From assembly GCA_033297205.1 (NCBI GenBank), contig MU859201.1:31683-95682 (forward strand): a stretch of 64,000 bases of DNA, given 5' to 3'. This DNA comes from Pseudoneurospora amorphoporcata. Its lineage: Eukaryota; Ascomycota; Sordariomycetes; Sordariales; Sordariaceae. The position numbers were made by a program, and so were the translations under genes. The notes beneath the pieces are model-generated. The model saw only the letters and a list, made by a program, of their open reading frames with translations. It searched no databases and was not told the DNA's origin. Positions 33,482 through 43,946 of the stretch are shown here, in pieces. Within the stretch, counting starts at the first letter, position 1. Each line of letters starts with the position of its first letter.

Positions 33482-34651
33482 TGTGCTTGGAGTCTGAGGT
33501 AAGGCTTTGTTGTGAGAGTATTGAGTTCGCGATGTTGAGTTCGAAGTTGGGAAAGGGAGAGAGAAGAGCGGTTGAAGAATGAAGAGGGACAAGTTCTTAT
33601 GCGCAGAATGATTGCACCCGTGGGAGAAATAATTACCTCGACAAACCTTGATGTTCAGTCAAACCTGGAAGTAGACAGTGAAGGTGACTAGCTCTGGTCA
33701 CTGAATTGGTGGACAACCTTGGGATATCACCGCCATTGTTCACGGTCCAGTCGCGGCACGGCGCCAAAACATGCCTTCAGGTTGCATAACAGTCGACCTA
33801 AAAGAACGGCAGTACCCAAACTTGGAATCGTTGTCCAGTGAACAGTGGGACATTGCGGTATATGGAAAAGTATTTCTGGATTGAGGGACCATGAACAGCA
33901 CGGATGAATGTAAGTGAAGAGAAAATGGCTTTGTTGTTCAGGGCCCGTGTCAGATGACCAAGGCTTTTTGAAGTGAATACTGAATACACATGCTGTACGT
34001 TACTTTACCCACCAGGCCGTCTGGACGAAGGTAGAGGGTGTCCATACTCGTGTATCAGACGGCCACGTCGATATGGAGTGAATGATGGAATATGCTGTGA
34101 TCTCTGGCTGTCGTTAAAGGTCATCCCTGGCCCGACTAGGTGGAAACCATTCAGCGCTGGTGACTGATGTGTGTCTGTCGAACGATTAGCTTTGATCGGT
34201 GAATGGATGTTGGACTGTGCTTTGTCATCTGAATGGCCATTTACCTGGGTTCTGCCGTGGACCTTCAAGGTCTCCATTGTTTGGTTTGTTTGTTTGTTTG
34301 TCCTCGTCATATCTGTTCGACGAACAAAGAAGCAGCGGTCGGGCGGGCAATCTGACGGAATCTCCAGCCGTGATCAGCTGCCATTCGAATTTGGCAGTTG
34401 GTATTACCCGAACAGCAACGGTTGAACTGTTGCACCTTCCGTGTTCAACAACACATCGGATTCATGCCAGTCCACACCACCAAACCACTCAGCCGGCAGG
34501 CTCTCAATCCTTTCATTCTTGCACACCCAAATCTTGCCCTCGTCAACTCAACTTCAAATAATCACCACCATTGCGTCACTGGCAGAACAGCGGCCAGGCC
34601 AAGAAAGACCCCGCGACACATCCCCGACACATCTGGCAAAACATCAACACC
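33482..34651. other. Intergenic, promoter side of the first SRPK-like kinase
   Basis: No gene seen. Short (GTTT)n run near 34280-34295. Frames at 34199-34692 lie in the kinase leader. Confidence 0.55.
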
Positions 34652-36502
34652 ATGAGCCCCAACGGCCAGCCCCCCGCCCATGCCGGCGTTGACGAAGCAA
34701 AGTTGCTGTATGCCATGGAAAATGACTTCTACGGGTGTACGGAGAAGTTAGAGAACTACAAGCTCGGCGGCCTCCATCCCATCATTCTCGGCGACCGACT
34801 CGGTGACAACGGCCGATTCCGTGTGGTACACAAACTGGGCCATGGCGGCTACGGCACTGTATGGCTGTGCCAGGACACACTCTTCCCGACCCCCAAGTGG
34901 AGAGCCGTAAAGGTCATGTCCGCCACAGCGTCAGAGCCCGACTGCGATGAGCTTCGCGCCATGGAGGCCTTTCGCGACATTGAACGCTCAACCGTCGAAA
35001 ACGATTTTCATATCTCCATTGCCCTTGAGCACTTCTGGATCGACGGCCCCAACGGCCGCCACCTCGCCCTCGTCTTCGCACTCTCTGCCATCACTGTCAA
35101 TTCCATGAGCTCCCACTATGCCCAACACCGCACCCTGGTCAAGGACCTCTGCTTCCAGCTCGCCAAGTCTCTCGAGTTCATCCATTCCCGCGGCCTCTGC
35201 CACGGCGACTTTCGACCCGACAACATCCTCGTCCGCCTCTGCCCCGGCGTCGACTCTCTCCCCGAGGAAACCCTTCGCAAATCCTTCCTGAACGGCTACA
35301 AGCCCAGAACCGTCCGGATTGTCTCCGAAAAGGACAAGAAGCCCATCACCCGCGCCTCGGCACCCTCCGTACCCGAACACCTCGTCGACTCCACGTCCAT
35401 AGGCTTTCACTCGGGTCTCTGCGCCGCTTCGCTCGCCGTAACCGACTTCGGCGTGTCCTACTCCGCTCTCAACCCGCCCGAAGAGGGCTGCACAGGCATT
35501 ACCCTACCCTACGCCTCTCCCGAGGAGCGGTTCCGGCAACGGGCGCTGCTCGGCCCTGCGTCCGACATCTGGGCACTCGGTTGCTGCATCACGAAGCTGG
35601 CACTGGGCTTCACTCCCTTTGTTAACGAGTACGAGGGCGACGACGTCGACCTGCATGCCGCCAAGATGGAGGAGCTCATGGGGCTGATGACCGAGCCGTT
35701 CAGGACGGCGTATAAGGAGGAGCACAAGCGGCGGCCGAAGAGCAGGTGTTTTGCGGCGGATGTCGCCATGTCGGAAGACGAAAGCAACCACGACAAGAGG
35801 GAACAAAAGTTCATCACCGAGATTCCCTCCCCGTACCCGAAGGAGGTGCTAGAAAAGATAAAGAAGGAGGAGGATGCCGAGAGGGACGAGAGAGCCAAGA
35901 GAGGCGAGCGCGTCATGAGCCCCGGCCAGGAGACGTTCCGGAGAAACCTGCAGAGGACGATATATCTATCTGTCACGCAAGAAGAGGCCGATGGTATGAA
36001 CAAACAGTATGAGCTGTGGCGGTCGCAAGAGAAACACCCCGACAGCAACAAGCTGGGAAGCATTGTGCAATTGCCCTTCGTTGAGGCCAGAAGAGACGGC
36101 AAGAAAGTGGTTGATGAGGATGACGAGGAGGAGGAGGATGGGCACATTGAGTTCCGGCTGGACGATAAAGAAGCCGACCAGCTGTTTGAGCTGCTCATGT
36201 CCATCTTCAAGTGGCATCCCAAGGATCGCGCGACTCTTCAACAGGTGCTGAATCATCCCTGGTTCGAGAGACGCAATCAGCATGCTGCGAAGGTACCCCC
36301 TCCAATTACTACTGGCAACAAGTGTGTGGTGGGCGAAACACCCGGGTGGGTGAAGTCTTTGCTCAATCATCGCAGCGCCGCCAGGCTATTGCCCGGGGGC
36401 TTCTCTTAGGAGGGGAAGTCCCGGGTCATGGCTGTTGGCGTTGGCGCTTTGGCGGGCTCTGTTGCGTACATTTTCGAAAGGCTGATAGAGGCCAGGGTAT
36501 GA
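34652..36502 (+). CDS. SRPK-like protein kinase 1, hydrophobic C-terminal tail after a 60-nt intron
   Basis: Exon 1 34652-36349, proposed intron 36350-36409, exon 2 36410-36502: 596 residues. ATG at 34652 has a good context (ACACCATGA); the frame upstream has only a TTG. Kinase features: LGHGGYGTVWLC glycine loop, Lys87 in AVKVM, catalytic His184-Gly-Asp186 in HGDFRPDNIL (as in SRPKs, HxD rather than HRD), Asp265-Phe-Gly, SPEER, and DIWALGC. The catalytic domain is split by long spacers, as in the SRPK family. Without splicing the frame stops at TAG 36407-36409 after 585 residues. Splicing GTGAAG...TTCTCTTAG gives EGKSRVMAVGVGALAGSVAY then IFERLIEARV, a possible membrane-anchoring helix. The paralogue at 53.8 kb has an equivalent intron and tail. 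Probably a Ser/Thr kinase acting on Arg/Ser-rich targets; target unknown. Confidence 0.88.
36350..36409 (+). other. Proposed 60-nt intron of SRPK-like kinase 1
   Basis: GTGAAG donor in phase 0, pyrimidine-rich CTTCTCTTAG acceptor. Length is divisible by three, and the in-frame TAG is formed by the acceptor itself, so retention shortens the protein and removes the hydrophobic tail. Confidence 0.6.
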
Positions 36503-37319
36503 GAAGGGCAATGGGGAAGATGGCCAAGTTCTTTCCGGCATTCTTTGCGTCGGTAGTGCTGGCGTCGTTGAAGACTAACTTGGGTTGGAGCCGGCGGGTG
36601 TTTTTGGCCTGGGGATGGTGCGGTAGTGGGAGGCTGTTGAGGGAGGGTCTTGATGATTTTACTTCGTAGAGGCAGAAGGGGAGAGCTAGTTGCTGAGCGT
36701 CAGATTGAACAACAAAGAGAAATACCAATTTGGAATGACATGGGCTTGAGGACATAGGAATACAGAGTACATAAAACATGATACATCGGACAAATCACAA
36801 ATGTTGACGCGAAATTCGCCATGAACTCCAAATGCCATGCCATCTCCCTTTCTGACGGTTCCATAACTCCCGATGCTGACCCAGCCATATCCTGATATTT
36901 CTATATCCCTACTACTGCTACAACGCTGAGTTTTTAAAGCCTGAAAAAGTCAACCATGAACTCCAAATGCAATGCAAATTTCTGTGCTCCTTGCCAGTAC
37001 CATGCTTCCCAATTCCTGAATGCTCAACCATCACTGCGGTTGCTGTTGACATTTATTTCCCTGTCCGCCGTGTGCCGAATGCCAACAAAGAATCCAGTCC
37101 TTTGCGCAGAGAATGGCGGGTGTTCAATGGATCATATTCTTCCTCTTGGCCTTCGAGTCTCGCCGCTTCCCTTTCTCTCGCCTCCGTGAAACGCCTGACG
37201 GCGAAATCAAATCTTTCGCGTCGCTGCTAGGGTTTTCAGCTGCTCTTCATTGGGGATAGGAATTTGGGGAATTTGGGCTGCATGAGCACCTTAGCTCCCG
37301 TCTAAATCGGGGCGGTGTC
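36503..37319. other. Intergenic, 3' of kinase 1
   Basis: No supported gene. A short sequence of about 11 bases (ATGAACTCCAAATGC) occurs twice, at 36821 and 36956. Confidence 0.5.
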
Positions 37320-37640
37320 TTAAACGCAGGGCGCGCACGCCTGCACAACGGCGTAGTCGAACACCATGCCCACACAGACGGCGGAGATAGTCCCGGATAA
37401 TTTGTGTTTGCTGGATCTGCACAAATTGCTGACCCTCTCAAAGAGCCTGAATGACTCTCCTGGGTCTTGGCCTTGCAACCAGATGATGCTGGGATCAGCT
37501 TCGAAACCGTTGGCGCGGGGATTGAATTGAAAACCACGGTGGGCTGTCGGAATTCGTGTTTCGGCCCATCTTCCACCTCTCAATGATGGCATCTTGGAAC
37601 CTTCTGATACCGATGTCCGGGCCGTCGACGTTGTTCCCCG
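37320..37640 (-). pseudogene. Fragment D, related to the 28-33 kb family
   Basis: Minus-strand frame reading GFQFNPRANGFEADPSIIWL, then QGQDPGESFRLFERVSNLCR, to TAA at 37320. The pattern [YF][DN]P...GF..DP.I.WL...F...LCR also occurs in fragment E at 53.1 kb, and its second half (I.WL...F...CR) in copy C at 33.3 kb. It directly abuts the gypsy integrase relic, suggesting insertion or rearrangement at this point. Partial, no start codon. Confidence 0.45.
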
Positions 37641-37659
37641 GAAAGAACCGACGGGAGTC

Positions 37660-38060
37660 CTAGCCGCGGTCAGAGACAATGGAGTCCGGTAGCCCGTGGA
37701 TGCTGTAGATCCTCTCGATGAAACGATCCGCCAGCTCCTCGGCCGTAAGGCCAACGGTGGGGATGAAGTGTCGCATCTTGGTCAGGCGGTCAACAACGAC
37801 GGCGACGTGCTTGAACTCCTGTCCGCGACGCAGGCAGGGCGTTAGCGGGGTAACGTAGTCCACCGAGATGTCCTTCCATGGCGCGAAAGGCACCGCCAGC
37901 AGTTTCAAGAAGCCGTGGGCGGCATGCCGTGATGGCTACTTCGCACATGCCAGGCAAGCTCTGCAGTGGGTCTTCTTCCCGCTGCTGTTTTGCGGGACAC
38001 GGCCCCTGCACCAGTTATGGCCGGGTACCGTGCCCGCGCTGGTCTTCCACAGATTAAGGT
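37660..38060 (-). mobile_element. Ty3/gypsy retrotransposon integrase relic
   Basis: One minus-strand frame shows the end of the integrase zinc finger (CRACLACAK), a TAG at 37936-37938, then PSRHAAHGFLKLLAVPFAPW, KDISVDYVTPLTPCLRRGQE, AVVVDRLTKMRHFIPTVGLT and IERIYSIHGLPDSIVSDRG, then TAG at 37660-37662. These match the zf-H2C2 linker and the first two acidic residues (D in VDY, D in SDRG) of the rve integrase core. The third catalytic residue (Glu) and the rest of the polyprotein are missing. No LTRs were found. A dead fragment with RIP-type stops. Confidence 0.85.
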
Positions 38061-38637
38061 AGTTGCGGGCACTTTGGTGGTGATAATGGGCGAGGGCGAG
38101 TTTATGTCGCCTTGGTGCACTGGTTGAAGGCGCCTAGTATGTGCGTTACGGCACGGAGGTGCCATTTGTAAGAGTGGGTTCATAATGAGGAATTTTTGTA
38201 GAGATAAGTGTAAGGATTGAAGAAAGATAAACGAAGCTTTCCGGTTGAGGGTTTATCGGGATGCGAAAACCAAGATACCTAGGTAGGCATGGTGGTCGGA
38301 CATCGAGAACCAGACGTGACGTGGTCTGGAACCTTCCTGGCCTTCTCTGCGCCATCTCCCAGCGTCCCAGGACTATGCCTTGGTTTCTTTTCCTCGTCGC
38401 CATGGAACATGTGTTGATATGCTGAATGGTTGACCCGTCCGTCGCCGGCAGCCTGCTCGGTAGCAAGACGAAGGCGCCAGGCCAGTTAACGTCCTTGGCC
38501 TTGGCTTCCATTGGCAATGGCACCGCCGCGCTCCTCTGCAGCTCAGACTGAGCTGCAGGGCTAAGCTTGCCCTCTGCTAAGCAGTTGTAGAGCGTAGTCG
38601 ACGTGGTAAAGTAGTTTCTAGCGAAGATTCTCCTAGC
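38061..38637. other. Probable transposon-derived or intergenic DNA
   Basis: No intact frame. Contains a perfect 10-bp inverted repeat at 38536-38558. Confidence 0.4.
38536..38558. repeat. Perfect 10-bp inverted repeat, 3-nt loop
   Basis: CTGCAGCTCA, then GAC, then TGAGCTGCAG. It lies in gene-poor DNA next to the gypsy relic; could form a hairpin. Confidence 0.9.
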
Positions 38638-38907
38638 CTAAAGGTCGATGTGGCCAAACTTTTCGAATTCCTGGTCGGTCAAGTCCTGGTCTGGCTGCCC
38701 GTCCCGGTACCTGGTCACGAAGTCCCGCAGATCCATGGCCATGATCCCCAGCTTGTTGTGAGCCAGGTTAGCATGCTCGTCCGCGGCCGCCAACGAGGTA
38801 TCTTTCGAAGGTGGAAAGATGTACGGGCCGGCCACAGCCCCGCTCTTATGTCGTGATTCACGACTTGATCCCAACGCGACTTTACCATTTCGGCGTCTCA
38901 AGAACAC
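38638..38907 (-). pseudogene. Short protein-like fragment
   Basis: An 89-codon minus frame without an ATG at its start. It is balanced in composition and ends with MDLRDFVTRYRDGQPDQDLT then DQEFEKFGHIDL. It could be a piece of a retroelement or a lost gene. No family recognised. Confidence 0.3.
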
Positions 38908-41501
38908 CGAAAGCGTGTGAAAGCATCGGAACCAGTCGTCAACGCAACATGTGGGCTATCAGAGTTCTGGTGTGGGAACCGTGGCGGGCCCTGGTGACCG
39001 CGCGCACTGCGCGCTATTCTCCACCGGTAATTAGGCGTAGTACCCGTAATCGGAATAGGTAGGTACCTTCTCTATTGGTCTGACGGATTAGGATTTCCAC
39101 TTAGAGCTATAAACCGCGCTTATTGCCCAAATACCTAATCAAAGCACGAACGGCCGTGCAGTCCTGCCTTCTAGGCACGGGCGTTGCAGTCGGCTGCACG
39201 GCATTGCTTTTCGTGGCCAGCATGGAGGACGCTGGCCGCGTTGCGAATGGCTTGCTTCACAAACTCCCTGTCCATGGCAGGTGTGATAGCAAATAGGGCC
39301 TAGACGGCCGGATGATGGAACTGTTCGTAACGAACAGCGACTGGATCTTGCTGAGCGTCCGCGACGATGGTACTAACTTGGTAATTATTGACCCTAGGGA
39401 ATCGGATGGCCGTTTAAGTCCTGATGGTGGGCTTGAGATGCCGGAGCTGTTCCAAGCAGGAGCGCCCGCAGAGCGCATTCCGTATCACGGGGCAACACGA
39501 ACGTTGGGGGGTAAGTTGGATACGTAGTTGTACGAGGAGAGAAAGGGAGAGGGAGAAGGTGTACAGTCTGAGCCGTGCCCTGTGGATCCAAACCGAGGCC
39601 CACTGGTGCGTGCGTGCGATGTCATTGGCCAATGGCCATAGGACTCGGTTGGCTGATGGCAGGTGCCGTGCCGCCGTGCATGCGCACCACCAGTGTCGGT
39701 GCCAGTCACAGGCTAATCCTGTGATATTCCGGGCGCATGCCGCGTATCGCAGCTCGACTCCATTCGCATCTATCAGACTTTTGCGGCGCAGCGGCACTGC
39801 GGGTTGGCGAAAACCCTGGCGGACTTGCCGGAGAAGGGACCATCCGTTTTTAGTAACGTCAACACATTTGTCCCTTTTCACTTCCGCAGGGTCAAAGGTC
39901 TCTTTGGTGTAGAGCTCGCCCTGCAGAATAGTGACTACCTCTAGGTCGGTAGACAGCGAGGTCGGGATCTTCTCTTCCAGTTGCTTGAGTGTTGAAGTTG
40001 GGTTGGCGTGGAACTCCTTGGCCTTGTCGTTTCCGAGAGGAGAGTCAGTTGCTGTGGATGCTGCCACATTGCCACGATGGGTATCCGCACCCGCTGTGGT
40101 GCGGTTATTCCAGACACTTGAACGAGTGGAGGACTGTCCAGGATATACGAAAAGAGTGGGCTGGATTGTAGATGCTCTTTGTATTGAGCCGTACCGCTTT
40201 GGGCCTGGTTTTGGAGGGTTATGAGATGTGATAGGGTATATAGATAATCCTTCTTCATTGATAAAGTTGTAGGGAGCTGAAAAAGAGACACCCCAACCAC
40301 TCGGAAGGAAGCCTGTTCTTATATATCCTCTTCGCAGTCCTGCTTGGTTTGTATGAACACCTTCCTATGCCCAGCTTGTCAATGTTGTCTTCTTGTGGTC
40401 CAGCGCCGTTTGAGCTCTAACAAGAGAAACAGTATCAGCAACGATTATTGTCATGGACAACTGCCTGACAAGCCAATACACCATAATTGCCATCGCAAAT
40501 GGTTGTTGCGGTGTGGTCTATCTCTCTAGAACAAGACAATTTGAAAACAGCAGGCAAAGTGCCCAGTAACCAGGCGAGAAACGGGTATGAGAAACAAAAG
40601 GAAAAATTGAACGCAAAGACGAAGAATGTTGAGAAGTTCAGACTCGCAAGGGCAAAAATGGGAAGAAAACGGAGGTAGGAAAACGAGCCATAGAGAAGAA
40701 AAGAGGAGCAAAACAAATGGAAAGTAAACAATCAAGACAAAGTATGCGCCACAGCATCGCCAACCACACTGCTGCCAGGTACCAATCAAAACTGCCTCTA
40801 GCCTATCCAGCCCCCAGATTCCCCAATCATTCCCCAGCAGTCTAGTGGCCCAAATAGGGAAGATGTGCGCCGTGTACAATCCAATACTGGTTTGTTTATT
40901 AGCTCGGTACGCCTGGTCTACGAGACGAGATCTCTCTTAAATTGTTCTCAACCCCTCATAAGCATAGATACAAATGGCTCTGTACGGTTCAAAAGGGCTC
41001 TAATGAAAATGAATATTGCGTATCAAACTCCCAAAACAGTATATGCAAGGTAAGATACGCCTTGATTATTGAACGAAACGAATCATCAAGATGTCAAAAC
41101 GCCTAAGGAAGTTGACTCGAGGTCCCGAGTTAACAAACAAACCAGTATTAGATTGTAGTGGGTGATGGTGAGCCGAGGCCGTTAGCCTGTTTCGCCCTAA
41201 AATGTCACCACACACTAGGTAGCAGACGAGGACTTCGTGGCGCGCACACCCCGGACGTTAACCGCGCTGGCGATACCACTCGCCGCAGGCGCAGGTGAGA
41301 TTGAATCCAGTAGGTAGTGTAGGAAGCGCGCCGTGAAACCCCAGAAGATTTCAAGATGATGGTGCAAATCGGCAACTGAATTATTCAGCTTTCTGGGGAG
41401 CTGGGTCACTGGGTTACTTAACCCCGAGAACGACCACCTTCACAGCAATTTCCATCCCAAGAACTTTCTTGGATTCCAGTCGAAGAAGAAACGCCGCCAA
41501 A
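38908..41501. other. Mostly intergenic; one doubtful minus frame at 39414-40067
   Basis: The 217-codon minus frame at 39414-40067 begins at GTG. Its first 75 residues look protein-like (TLKQLEEKIPTSLSTDLEVV, TILQGELYTKETFDPAEVKR), then it turns into biased sequence. It may be an exon or a relic. The rest shows nothing I can name. Confidence 0.35.
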
Positions 41502-43382
41502 ATGCACCTCATAGACACCACCACCCTAACCCTACAATCCTTCATGCGCCCCGTCAACAGACTCCCCTCCTACGCCATTCTCTCGCACACATGGTACCAG
41601 TCACCAGGCGACGAAGTGACCTTTCAAGATTTCACCTCTCTCCCACCTCATGAACTAGAGCAGAAAAGGGGATACGCAAAGATCAAGCAGACATGTCAGC
41701 GCGCGAAGAAGTCGGGGATCAAATGGGCTTGGGTCGATACCTGCTGTATTAATAAACAGTCGAGTGCGGAGCTGACGGAGGCGATCAATAGCATGTGGGC
41801 TTGGTATCGCGGGGCGACGGTTTGTTTTGCTTTTTTGGATGATTTGGAGCCTGTGCCAGTGCCGGTGTCGGATGATGGAGGGAGTAACGTGGGTAGCAAT
41901 GTCTCTGCGAGTACCGGGTCCAGGACGGGTTCAACGACATCATCGCATACCCAAGCCGAACGAATGGACCACCTGAGTCACGACGAGAAGGTTCGACGGT
42001 TCGGAGCGTGTTATTGGTTTACCCGCGGCTGGACCCTGCAAGAGCTCATTGCTCCCTCGAAAATGGGGTTCTACAACAGCAACTGGGAGTTTGTCGGCGA
42101 GAAGCCCGCTCTGAAACACGTCCTTGCCGAGATCACCCAAATCAGCGAGTCTGTTCTCGAGAACAGCGCCTTGCTCCCGACCATCCCCGCCGCGCAGCGC
42201 ATGTCCTGGGCTTCTTCGCGGGTGACCACCCGTCCGGAGGATATGGCGTATTGTCTACTCGGTATCTTCGACGTGCAGATCCCGCTGCTCTATGGAGAGG
42301 GAGAGAAGGCGTTTATAAGGCTGCAGGAGGAGATCATCAAGGAGACGAATGACTTCAGCCTGTTTGCTTGGAAGACTGGGAGAGGGTCGGCGACACAGCA
42401 TCAGAAGCACTGGGGCATATTGGCGCCTAGTCCCAAGGAGTTCGCGAGCTGTAGGGACATCGAGGTCTGGGGCAACCCGTTGTATAACGCCGAGTGTCTT
42501 ATTACGAGCAAAGGGCTACGAATCACGCCGGCGCCAGGGGATGGGTTAAGAAGCGGTAGTTCCAGGTTTAAGAATGTCGAGGGAACGTATATCCTTGACC
42601 TGGGGTGTTATCACAGGAGCCAAAAGGACAAGGCTATCGGCGTGTTCTTGCAGCAGCATGGCTCGGATCTTTACTGCCGCGTGATGCCGGAGATCTTGCC
42701 GATGTGGCCGACGGGACCGGGGCAACAGCCCGTGTTGCGCAAAAGTAGGGGGTTTCATATCACGAAGACGGTGTCGCAGGTGGCGTCGACGATGCTAGGC
42801 TCGAGTCATCGGTGGGCATTTAACCTGTCGCAGGTGTTTACGGCGATGGCTGACATCAAGTACCGTCCGCAACAAAGCCAGTTCCAACCCGAGGAGAGCT
42901 GGGACGGTGAGCGCATGCTGTTCTTGAGTCAGGGGTCGAGAGATTTCCAATGTTGCGCGGTATTCGTGACGACGCGGACGGACGGATTAGGGGCGTTGAG
43001 GATCTCGGTATGGTGCCAACTTCATCTCGTTCATGGCGACGAGGGAGAGGCGCAGGCTTCGGTCAGGATAGAATTCGATGAGCAGACAAAAGGGACAACG
43101 GACGCCGATGGGTATGTCAAGTGTAAAGGAAAGGTCGTGAGAGATACCTATGAGGGTCAGCCGGTGTTCAAAGTCTTGGTGGAGGCAACGACGAGTGGTT
43201 TCCGCGCCGCGTGCTCCATCATCAAGGTCAGGCCCTTCAAGAGTACCAACGCCTTAATGAACAAGATGGCGAAGGCGCGCCAAATAAAGCATCATGAAAA
43301 GGTAGCGGCAGCTGCCGAGGGAAGAGAAAGGTATTTCAATTCGGCGGCGGCGAGCATGTCGAGTAGCATGGTGGGGAAGTAG
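41502..43382 (+). CDS. HET-domain (heterokaryon incompatibility) protein
   Basis: A 626-residue protein from ATG at 41502; the frame runs 11 codons further upstream but begins with TTG. The HET domain spans about residues 24-185: YAILSHTW at 24-31, KIKQTCQRAKKSGIKWAWVD then TCCINK at 81-85, and WFTRGWTLQELIAP from Trp172. A Ser/Thr-rich insert (about 125-150) splits it. After it comes the usual fungal continuation: AQRMSWASSRVTTRPEDMAY, CLLGIFDVQIPLLYGEGEKA, FIRLQEEIIK. The C-terminal 350 residues have no repeat (no WD40, ankyrin or NACHT) and end in a basic helix. Family members trigger cell death on contact between unlike strains; this protein's partner is unknown. The SRPK-like kinase pair and the caspase-like gene lie in the same block. 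Confidence 0.92.
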   Translation: MHLIDTTTLTLQSFMRPVNRLPSYAILSHTWYQSPGDEVTFQDFTSLPPHELEQKRGYAKIKQTCQRAKKSGIKWAWVDTCCINKQSSAELTEAINSMWAWYRGATVCFAFLDDLEPVPVPVSDDGGSNVGSNVSASTGSRTGSTTSSHTQAERMDHLSHDEKVRRFGACYWFTRGWTLQELIAPSKMGFYNSNWEFVGEKPALKHVLAEITQISESVLENSALLPTIPAAQRMSWASSRVTTRPEDMAYCLLGIFDVQIPLLYGEGEKAFIRLQEEIIKETNDFSLFAWKTGRGSATQHQKHWGILAPSPKEFASCRDIEVWGNPLYNAECLITSKGLRITPAPGDGLRSGSSRFKNVEGTYILDLGCYHRSQKDKAIGVFLQQHGSDLYCRVMPEILPMWPTGPGQQPVLRKSRGFHITKTVSQVASTMLGSSHRWAFNLSQVFTAMADIKYRPQQSQFQPEESWDGERMLFLSQGSRDFQCCAVFVTTRTDGLGALRISVWCQLHLVHGDEGEAQASVRIEFDEQTKGTTDADGYVKCKGKVVRDTYEGQPVFKVLVEATTSGFRAACSIIKVRPFKSTNALMNKMAKARQIKHHEKVAAAAEGRERYFNSAAASMSSSMVGK

Positions 43383-43946
43383 GTGGTGGTTGCTTCTTGG
43401 TTGGTTGGTTTACTTTTGGAAATTGAAGGAAGATCGAGTTGGAAATCGTGGTAGAAACCAATTTGTCTGAGGAAGAAAGGGAAAATCCCGAGGACTGCCT
43501 GACCGGCCTGTCGATAAGGAAGGTGGGAGAGAATACAGGGGAGACAATGACGAAGGCTCGGAAGGGACAAAGATGGGAGGAGCGAGATGTACATTGATTT
43601 AGTGGAAATTGTTAGTATAGCCCCATAAAGCCACGGGATTAAGCAACAGTTGGTACCTCAAGCTCAGCCCCACCAGAAACACGTGATCTCCCTCCTCTTT
43701 CGTGGAAATCGCCGGACCAGACCGCGACTCCCACCAACACAATGCAAGCACTGTGACGCGCTCTAACCATAACCAGTGGGGTTCTTAACGACCCATTCAC
43801 TCTTTGACCTCTTTCCAAGCTCAGCCGCGCCATTTCCTCCCTTCATTCTGCTTTCGACAACCGACAACCAACTCCTCTTCTTGACACCCGACCGTGCTCA
43901 ATCCGCAATCGCCGACGCACAATTCCACAACCCCAACAATGTCACA
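43383..43946. other. Intergenic / leader of the 1057-residue gene
   Basis: No gene. The downstream frame is open back to 43776, but with a GTG start and leader-like composition. Confidence 0.6.

Noticed and set aside
34571..34651. N-terminal extension of SRPK-like kinase 1
   Set aside because: Would start at TTG; the ATG at 34652 has a good context and precedes the conserved region.
35509..36222. 237-codon minus-strand ORF, Ser-rich
   Set aside because: Antisense shadow of SRPK-like kinase 1.
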